Assembly (NCBI RefSeq): GCF_024181725.1 | Contig: NZ_CP028908.1 | Span: 1,054,001-1,118,000 of the forward strand | Source: Bradyrhizobium sp. WD16 | GTDB lineage: Bacteria > Pseudomonadota > Alphaproteobacteria > Rhizobiales > Xanthobacteraceae | Direction of reading: 5' to 3' | DNA length: 64,000 nt | In this document: piece by piece, positions 57,249 through 64,000 of the stretch | How the letters are laid out: each line of letters begins with the position of its first letter | How positions within the stretch are numbered: the stretch's first letter is position 1 | Position numbers and translations under genes: made by a program | The notes under the pieces: generated by a model | Told to the model about the DNA's origin: nothing | Seen by the model: the letters and a program-made list of their open reading frames with translations, nothing else | The model's database searches: none

Positions 57249-58049
57249 TCAGGTCGGACGAACCCTGCCGGCCTTGCGTTCGAGAAAGGCGCGGATGCGC
57301 TCCTTCGCTTCCTTGCTGTTCTGCGCCACGGTCGCCGTCAACGCCTCCATCATGAAACCGACCTGCGGCGGCGCTTCCGCGATCAGCGGCAGCGCCTGGA
57401 GCACGGCGAAATTGGTCAGCGGCGCATTGGTGGTGATGCGCTCGGCGAGTTCGAGGGCCTTGTCATAGGCGCCACCCTCGGCCGTGAGATATTGGGAGAA
57501 GCCGAGCGTCACGCCTTCGCTGGCGGTGTAGACCCGGCCGGTCAGCATCATGTCGGCCATCCGCGCCACGCCAACGAGACGCGGCAACCGCACCGAGGCG
57601 CCGCCGCCGACGAAGATGCCGCGCTGGCCTTCGGGCAATGCATAATAGGCGCTCGGCTCGGCGACGCGGATATGGCAGGCACAGGCGAGTTCGAGGCCGC
57701 CGCCGATCACCGCACCCTTGAGCGCCGCGACCACCGGCACGCGGGCGTACTGCACCTTTTCGAAGGCGCGGTGCCACATCCGCGAATGCTCGAGGCCTTC
57801 AATGACGTCGGTTTCGGAGAGTTCCGAGAGATCGAGGCCTGCCGAAAAATGGTCGCCGACGCCGTAGACCACCACCACCCGCACGTCGGAGGCGATGGTC
57901 GAGAAGCACTCGTCGATCGCCCGCACAGTCGAATCGTTGAGCGCGTTGCGCTTGGCAGGGCGATTCAGTCCGACGGTGAGAATGCTGCCAACCCGTTCGA
58001 TGCGGAGCAGCGCGGTGGGATCGGGGATCCCGGTCGAGGCGTTTCCCAT
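57249..58049 (-). CDS. Enoyl-CoA hydratase/isomerase family protein (possible hydroxycinnamoyl-CoA hydratase)
   Basis: From ATG 58049 the 266-residue crotonase has VGLNRPAKRNALNDSTVRA, HFSAGLDLSELSE (oxyanion-hole loop), ALKGAVIGGGLELACACHIR and ALPEGQRGIFVGGGASVRL, with the catalytic-position Glu in PEGQRG. Being first in the operon with feruloyl-CoA synthase, it likely hydrates (and perhaps cleaves) the cinnamoyl-CoA side chain. No aldehyde dehydrogenase gene for a cleavage route is present here, so ordinary beta-oxidation is also possible. Confidence 0.85.
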   Translation of the reverse strand: MGNASTGIPDPTALLRIERVGSILTVGLNRPAKRNALNDSTVRAIDECFSTIASDVRVVVVYGVGDHFSAGLDLSELSETDVIEGLEHSRMWHRAFEKVQYARVPVVAALKGAVIGGGLELACACHIRVAEPSAYYALPEGQRGIFVGGGASVRLPRLVGVARMADMMLTGRVYTASEGVTLGFSQYLTAEGGAYDKALELAERITTNAPLTNFAVLQALPLIAEAPPQVGFMMEALTATVAQNSKEAKERIRAFLERKAGRVRPT

Positions 58050-58128
58050 GGCGATTTGATATCCTTCTGAATAGTTATAATACATAATCAATCAGCGGCG
58101 AGTCAACGCCCGGCAGAGAGCCCGGCGG

Positions 58129-58602
58129 TCACAGGATCTGGTGGACGTCGAGTTCGACGCGGTCAGGGCGGCGCGTCCCGACGCCGACGAACAGCGCCTC
58201 CATCAACCAGCGCCAGGCCGGATGGCCGGTTTCGAAACGGGGCATCGAGCGGAAATAGATCAGCGCGGGATCGACCGCCTCCCCGCGCCGGATCTTCTCC
58301 AGCGCGTCCGCCGGGCCGAAGCGGATACCGATATTCTCGATGTAGATCACGGCGCCGTCATCGAGCTCGACGGCGTATTTGGCCTCCAGTTCGGTGAGGC
58401 CATTGGGCCGGATGACCTGATAGTCGGCCCCGCCGTTGCGAATACGCCCGTTGATACCGCCGCCCGCCCCGGGACCGCTCAGTTCGCCGGCGAGGATCGG
58501 GATGATGCGGCGCGCGCCATAGCCGAAGTCGCCGGCCTCGATCGGCTGGCCGACACTGATCGAGAGACTGAAGACGTGGCGCGAGGCAAGCGGTGCGACC
58601 AT
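58129..58602 (-). CDS. DUF3237 domain-containing protein
   Basis: The 157-residue protein fits DUF3237 over its length: VFSLSISVGQPIEAGDFGYG, RRIIPILAGELSGPGAGGGI, GGADYQVIRPNGLTELEAKY, VYIENIGIRFGP-like segment (IYIENIGIRFGPADALEKI) and YFRSMPRFETGHPAWRWL. The family is a small beta-barrel of unknown function that often sits with aromatic and acyl-CoA genes. It is upstream of the hydratase on the same strand and divergent from pobA. Confidence 0.85.
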   Translation of the reverse strand: MVAPLASRHVFSLSISVGQPIEAGDFGYGARRIIPILAGELSGPGAGGGINGRIRNGGADYQVIRPNGLTELEAKYAVELDDGAVIYIENIGIRFGPADALEKIRRGEAVDPALIYFRSMPRFETGHPAWRWLMEALFVGVGTRRPDRVELDVHQIL

Positions 58603-58633
58603 GTGGCCCTCGGTTCATGAATGAAAACGGTAG

Positions 58634-60513
<1,880 letters not shown>

Positions 60514-60549
60514 CGACTTCTCCCCGCTTGATTCGGTCTCGTGATTATA

Positions 60550-60561
60550 TAGACTGGTCTA
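60550..60561. promoter_or_regulatory. TetR-type operator between the regulator and thioesterase genes
   Basis: TAGACTGGTCTA: inverted TAGAC/GTCTA half-sites in the 79-bp divergent gap, of the form recognised by LmrA/YxaF/NemR-like TetR regulators. Confidence 0.65.
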
Positions 60562-60592
60562 ATTAATTCGAGCGGCTGCCAAGGAGCTGGGG

Positions 60593-61009
60593 ATGGAGCG
60601 CGGCGCAATTCCGGATGGGTTCGAGCGGCATTTTCGCCGCAGCCCGCTGACCGATCCCTGGGAGCCGATCTATTCCAGGCGCGGCGACGATGCGGTCGTC
60701 ATCGGTTTGCGGCTGACCGCGGCCCACACCAATTCCCGCGGCTTCGTCCACGGCGGGCTGATCGCGGCGCTGGCGGACAACGCCATGGGGCTGAGCTGCG
60801 CCGCGACATCGGCCGATCCGGTCTCGCTGGTGACGATCAGCCTGGCGGTCGATTTCGTCGGGTCGGCCAGGACCGGCCAGTGGCTGCAGATCGAACCGAC
60901 GGTGATCAAGAGCGGCGGCTCGATCTGCTTCACGCAATGCCTCGTCACCGCCGATAGCGCCGTCTGCGCCCGCGCCAACGCGACCTTCAAGGCGCTGCGC
61001 AAATCATGA
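60593..61009 (+). CDS. PaaI family thioesterase
   Basis: The 138-residue hotdog protein has HTNSRGFVHGGLIAALADNA, the PaaI/YdiI-type HGG motif with an active-site Asp, followed by VSLVTISLAVDFVGSARTGQ. It hydrolyses acyl- or aroyl-CoA esters; the substrate is unknown. Divergent from TetR, it overlaps the 3' end of the LysR gene by 6 bp. Confidence 0.88.
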   Translation: MERGAIPDGFERHFRRSPLTDPWEPIYSRRGDDAVVIGLRLTAAHTNSRGFVHGGLIAALADNAMGLSCAATSADPVSLVTISLAVDFVGSARTGQWLQIEPTVIKSGGSICFTQCLVTADSAVCARANATFKALRKS

Positions 61010-61924
61010 TCGTCCGCCCCGCATCCTGGTGAAGCGCCAGTCGCAGAACTCGACCGCCAGATCCGTGAATGCGCGCACCTTGGCCGACAGCAGCCGCGCC
61101 GCCGGATAGACAATGTGGATCGGTCGTAGTGGCGGCTCGAAATCCTCGAGCACCAGCTTGAGCCGCCCCGCGGCGATGGCCTCCGCTGCCTGATAGTAGA
61201 GCACCATGGTGAGTCCGCCACCCTGTTCGGCATGCCAGAGCCCGGCCTCCGCGCTGTTGGTGACATAGCGCGGCGCGATCGGCGCCTTCAGCGCCTGACC
61301 TTCGGCCTCGAAACGCCACTCGGTCGGCGGCAGCACGCCCGAACAATGAATGATGTCGTGATCGCGCAGTTCGGCCGGCTGCAGCGGCGTGCCGCGGCGC
61401 GCAAGATAGTCCGGCGAGGCGACCACGACGCGGTCCATGTTGCCGACCAGTCTTGCCACCACGCTGGAATCCGGCAGATCTCCGATCCGCACCGCCACGT
61501 CGATGCCGTCCTCGACCAGATTGACGATGCGGTCGGTGAGCTGCAACTCGCCGGTGACGTCGGGATAGCGGCGCAGGAATTCCGACATCAGCGGGTTGAC
61601 GTGGAGGCGGCCGAACATCACCGGCGCGGACACCACGAGATGACCCGAGGGCCGGCTGCGCTCCGCCCGCGCCGCGGCCTCGGCTTCGGCTTCGGCAATA
61701 TCGGCGAGAATGCGCCGGGCCCGCTCCAGATACTGGCGGCCGACTTCGGTGAGCGCCACCGCGCGCGTCGTTCGCTGCAATAGCCGGGCGCCGACCTGTT
61801 CTTCAAGGCCAGCGACCAGCCGCGTCACCGACGAGGCCGATAGCTTGAGCCGGCGCGCCGCCGGCGCGAAACCGTTGAGGTCCGCGACCGTGACAAAGGC
61901 CTGCATGGCATCGAGCCGGTCCAT
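61004..61924 (-). CDS. LysR family transcriptional regulator
   Basis: The 306-residue protein has the N-terminal winged helix MDRLDAMQAFVTVADLNGFA, RLKLSASSVTRLVAGLEEQV, GARLLQRTTRAVALTEVGRQ and the effector domain with LQLTDRIVNLVEDGIDVAVR, IGDLPDSSVVARLVGN. It is divergent from the PNPOx-like gene at 62035 and may regulate it. Confidence 0.92.
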   Translation of the reverse strand: MDRLDAMQAFVTVADLNGFAPAARRLKLSASSVTRLVAGLEEQVGARLLQRTTRAVALTEVGRQYLERARRILADIAEAEAEAAARAERSRPSGHLVVSAPVMFGRLHVNPLMSEFLRRYPDVTGELQLTDRIVNLVEDGIDVAVRIGDLPDSSVVARLVGNMDRVVVASPDYLARRGTPLQPAELRDHDIIHCSGVLPPTEWRFEAEGQALKAPIAPRYVTNSAEAGLWHAEQGGGLTMVLYYQAAEAIAAGRLKLVLEDFEPPLRPIHIVYPAARLLSAKVRAFTDLAVEFCDWRFTRMRGGRS

Positions 61925-62034
61925 GGGATTATTTCACACTGAGCAATGATCTCGTGTCAATTTCATTGATTGTTTCGAGCGGCTGGCAACGCGATGTTGG
62001 GGAGGCGAGGAATTCTGGACAGGAGCCGCCGGCT

Positions 62035-62649
62035 ATGAGCCAGCTTCCACCTTTGGTCAGCGACGTTGCCTTCACGCCCACCGTGAAGGAGATTCAGGGC
62101 CGTAAAGGCTCCCGCTCCGCCTATGAACGCGCCGCCTGGGCGCGCGAGATCAGCCCCGACCTCGCCGGTTTCATCGCCGCCCAGACCAGCTTCTTCCTCG
62201 CCACCGCCAATGCCGCCGGGCAGCCCTATATCCAGCACCGCGGCGGGCCGGCCGGCTTTCTGCACATGCTGGGGCCCACCACGCTCGGCTTCGCCGATTT
62301 CAGCGGCAACCGTCAATATATCAGCGCCGGCAATCTCGCCGATAATCCCAAGGCCTTTCTGTTCCTGATCGACTATACTCATCGCCAGCGGGTCAAGATC
62401 TGGGGGGAGGCTCGCCTTATCGACGACCGGCCGGATCTGGTGGCGCAACTGATGCCGCAAGGCTACAAGGCGCGCGGCGAAGCCGCGGTCCTGTTCGAGG
62501 TCGCCGCCTGGAACGCCAACTGCCCGCAGCACATTCCCCAGCGCTTCGAGGCGGCAGACGTCACCGCCGCAATCGCCGTGCGCGAGGCGCGGATCGCGGA
62601 GCTGGAAGCAGAATTGGCCACGTCACGGGCACAAGGCGCAACTGGATGA
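62035..62649 (+). CDS. Pyridoxamine 5'-phosphate oxidase-like flavin-binding protein
   Basis: From ATG 62035 (AGGAG about 10 bases upstream) the 204-residue protein has the split-barrel flavin fold: AQTSFFLATANAAGQPYIQH, RGGPAGFLHMLGPTTLGFAD, FSGNRQYISAGNLADNPKAF, YTHRQRVKIWGEARLIDD. It ends in a helical tail. It belongs to the general stress/PNPOx-like group; the reaction is unknown. It overlaps the next gene by 4 bp (ATGA). Confidence 0.87.
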   Translation: MSQLPPLVSDVAFTPTVKEIQGRKGSRSAYERAAWAREISPDLAGFIAAQTSFFLATANAAGQPYIQHRGGPAGFLHMLGPTTLGFADFSGNRQYISAGNLADNPKAFLFLIDYTHRQRVKIWGEARLIDDRPDLVAQLMPQGYKARGEAAVLFEVAAWNANCPQHIPQRFEAADVTAAIAVREARIAELEAELATSRAQGATG

Positions 62650-63026
62650 CGGCAGTGGACGAGGGCGACGCGAGCACGATGGTCGAGCGGCCGACACCGC
62701 CTGTGACCGATGCCGCCGTCGGCGCCGATAATCCTTGCCAGGGTTGCGGCGCCTGCTGCGCCTATTCCGCCAATTGGCCACGCTTCAGCACCGAGGACGA
62801 CGCGGCGCTGGGCCTCATTCCCGAAGCCCTCGTCAACGACCGTCAGTCCGGCATGCGCTGCGAGCGCGACCGCTGCTGCGCGCTCAAGGGCAATGTCGGC
62901 GTCGCCACGGCCTGTGCGATTTACGCAGTGCGACCGGAGGTGTGCCGCAGTTGCGAGCCGGGCGATCCGGAATGCAATCTGGCGCGCCGTCGCTACGGGC
63001 TGCGCCCGCTGCCGGAAACGGCCTGA
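62646..63026 (+). CDS. YkgJ family cysteine-cluster protein
   Basis: The 126-residue protein has the CxxCxxCC pattern NPCQGCGACCAYSANWP followed by further cysteines (RCERDRCCALKG, CAIYAVRPEVCRSCEPGD). This is the YkgJ zinc- or iron-binding family, with 8-10 conserved cysteines. Function unknown, probably metal or Fe-S binding. It is coupled to the PNPOx-like gene by a 4-bp overlap. Confidence 0.88.
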   Translation: MTAVDEGDASTMVERPTPPVTDAAVGADNPCQGCGACCAYSANWPRFSTEDDAALGLIPEALVNDRQSGMRCERDRCCALKGNVGVATACAIYAVRPEVCRSCEPGDPECNLARRRYGLRPLPETA

Positions 63027-63032
63027 GGACGA

Positions 63033-63425
63033 TCAGGCGGAAGCGGCAACGGGCTCGTCGTCGATATCGTCGAATACCGGCGGGGACGACAGCGGTGCGG
63101 TCGAGAGGGTGATGGCGCGGCGCTGCTGGGCGGCAGTGGCCGGACGGCTCGTTGGGGCCTGGCGCGACAAGGCATAGAGCGTCGCGCCGGCGCGTCCGCC
63201 GACGATCGTCAGGATGCGCTCGTCGCAACTCCCGGCGATGGCGATGCCGAGTTCATGGAGGTGGCTGCGGCGGTAGCAGTAGAGCGCCAGCATGGCGCGC
63301 AGCTCGGGCGCAACCGAGACGACGAGGGCCGGCAGACCATTGCGATCCGCGCGATAGAGACGCCCGAGCAGGTCGTCCTCGACCGGACAAGCGTCATTTT
63401 CAAATGCGTCGCGTCCAGACCACAT
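63033..63425 (-). CDS. Hypothetical protein
   Basis: From ATG 63425 (MWSGRDAFENDACPVEDDLL) the 130-residue protein has a plausible mixed helix/strand middle part (RADRNGLPALVVSVAPELRA, MLALYCYRRSHLHELGIAIA) and an Ala/Pro-rich tail ending FDDIDDEPVAASA. The frame is open to 63506, but the upstream residues are Arg-rich and unlikely. No family recognised. Confidence 0.6.
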   Translation of the reverse strand: MWSGRDAFENDACPVEDDLLGRLYRADRNGLPALVVSVAPELRAMLALYCYRRSHLHELGIAIAGSCDERILTIVGGRAGATLYALSRQAPTSRPATAAQQRRAITLSTAPLSSPPVFDDIDDEPVAASA

Positions 63426-63512
63426 GCACGTTCTCCGTGCATTCGACAATGCGACTCGAACTCTTAACGAGACGTTAACCACGACCCCGCCGCAACCCGA
63501 TCGCACGTCACC

Positions 63513-64000
63513 CTATTCGTCGATGAAGGTCGCGGCCTCGCCGATCGACGCCCGACTGGTGCGGTAGCTGTTGGCGGGATGAGACGGATCGGCATAGCCG
63601 AACGAGATGCCGCAGACCACACGGCGGTCCTCGCCAAGACCGAAATAGCCGCGGATGAATTTCGAATAACCGGCCAGCGCCGCCTGGGGGATAGTGGCGA
63701 CACCGAGCGCCTGCGCCGCCATCATGAAATTGGCGACATAGCCGCCGCAATCGACCGCGCCGTAGACGCCCAAAGCCTCGTCGGTGCTGATGACGGCGAC
63801 ATGCGGCGCGCCGAACAGCTTGAAATTCTGCAGCGACTGCAGGCGGTAGCCCTGCTTGTCGCCGCGCGCGATGCCGAGGGCGTTGTAGAGCTGGAAGCCG
63901 CTTTCGCGGCGACGCTCGAGATAGACGCCGCGATACTCGCGGGGAAAGGGAAAGTCCGACCCTGACGCATGTGCGGAGGTGTCCGCACCCGCCTCGGCGA
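63513..64000 (-). CDS. Nitroreductase family protein, C-terminal part, runs off the right edge
   Basis: The frame enters from the right edge and ends at 63513. The visible 162 residues contain FPREYRGVYLERRRESGFQL, FKLFGAPHVAVISTDEALG, YGAVDCGGYVANFMMAAQAL, GVATIPQAALAGYSKFIRGY and CGISFGYADPSHPANSYRTS. This is the FMN-binding C-terminal half of an NfsB/PnbA-type nitroreductase, which reduces nitroaromatics or quinones with NAD(P)H. The N-terminus is outside the window. Confidence 0.88.
   Translation of the reverse strand, partial: AEAGADTSAHASGSDFPFPREYRGVYLERRRESGFQLYNALGIARGDKQGYRLQSLQNFKLFGAPHVAVISTDEALGVYGAVDCGGYVANFMMAAQALGVATIPQAALAGYSKFIRGYFGLGEDRRVVCGISFGYADPSHPANSYRTSRASIGEAATFIDE

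Overview
The window looks like a chromosome segment of a high-GC alphaproteobacterium of the Rhodopseudomonas/Bradyrhizobium group (Nitrobacteraceae). The evidence is the split HisZ-HisG pair, a pimFABCD-type dicarboxylate operon in the Rhodopseudomonas palustris order, a CIRCE-controlled groESL operon, several Liv-type ABC transporters with aromatic-acid genes, and strong G/C third-position bias outside one island. This assignment comes from gene content and memory of the families; no database search was run.

Layout. (1) 1-15.7 kb is housekeeping and envelope core: a partial outer-membrane beta-barrel gene, kdsD, ubiA, rsmE, hisZ-hisG, a glycosyltransferase/ChbG-deacetylase pair, a DUF2076 gene, an L,D-transpeptidase, cheZ, a lipoprotein, groES-groEL and a glutathione S-transferase. 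(2) About 16.05-29.9 kb is an AT-richer island. It starts in a decapitated GNAT acetyltransferase gene and holds four insertion sequences (IS256, IS3, IS630, IS701 types) around a four-gene antiphage locus that I read as a type I Zorya system (zorA-zorB-zorC-zorD, minus strand). zorB is split by the IS3 element, which is flanked by a GAG target duplication; removing it with one duplication copy restores an uninterrupted 306-codon frame. (3) 30-39.6 kb returns to core: glpK, then a minus-strand operon pimF-pimA-pimB-pimC-pimD followed by a short-chain dehydrogenase gene that has lost its active-site segment. A divergent IclR regulator with a palindromic operator sits upstream. (4) 40.8-45.5 kb is a complete Liv-type ABC importer (livGFHM plus binding protein). 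(5) 45.6-49.8 kb is a divergent MarR gene and a second importer with a fused permease-ATPase. (6) 50-53.5 kb holds two DUF2975 membrane genes that share a 23-bp operator, one of them paired with a small Xre regulator, plus an Omp25-like barrel protein and a DUF2087 protein. (7) 53.6-60 kb is a phenylpropanoid/4-hydroxybenzoate cluster: binding protein, thioesterase, feruloyl-CoA synthase, enoyl-CoA hydratase, DUF3237 protein and pobA. (8) The end holds TetR/PaaI-thioesterase, LysR, a PNPOx-like protein, a YkgJ cysteine-cluster protein, a small hypothetical and a partial nitroreductase.

How the genes fit together: the metabolic half is devoted to taking up organic acids and degrading them through CoA thioesters (pim operon for dicarboxylates; feruloyl-CoA synthase, crotonase and PobA for lignin-type aromatics). 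The island is a defence locus that has been attacked by mobile elements. No tRNA, rRNA, CRISPR array or integrase gene was recognised.
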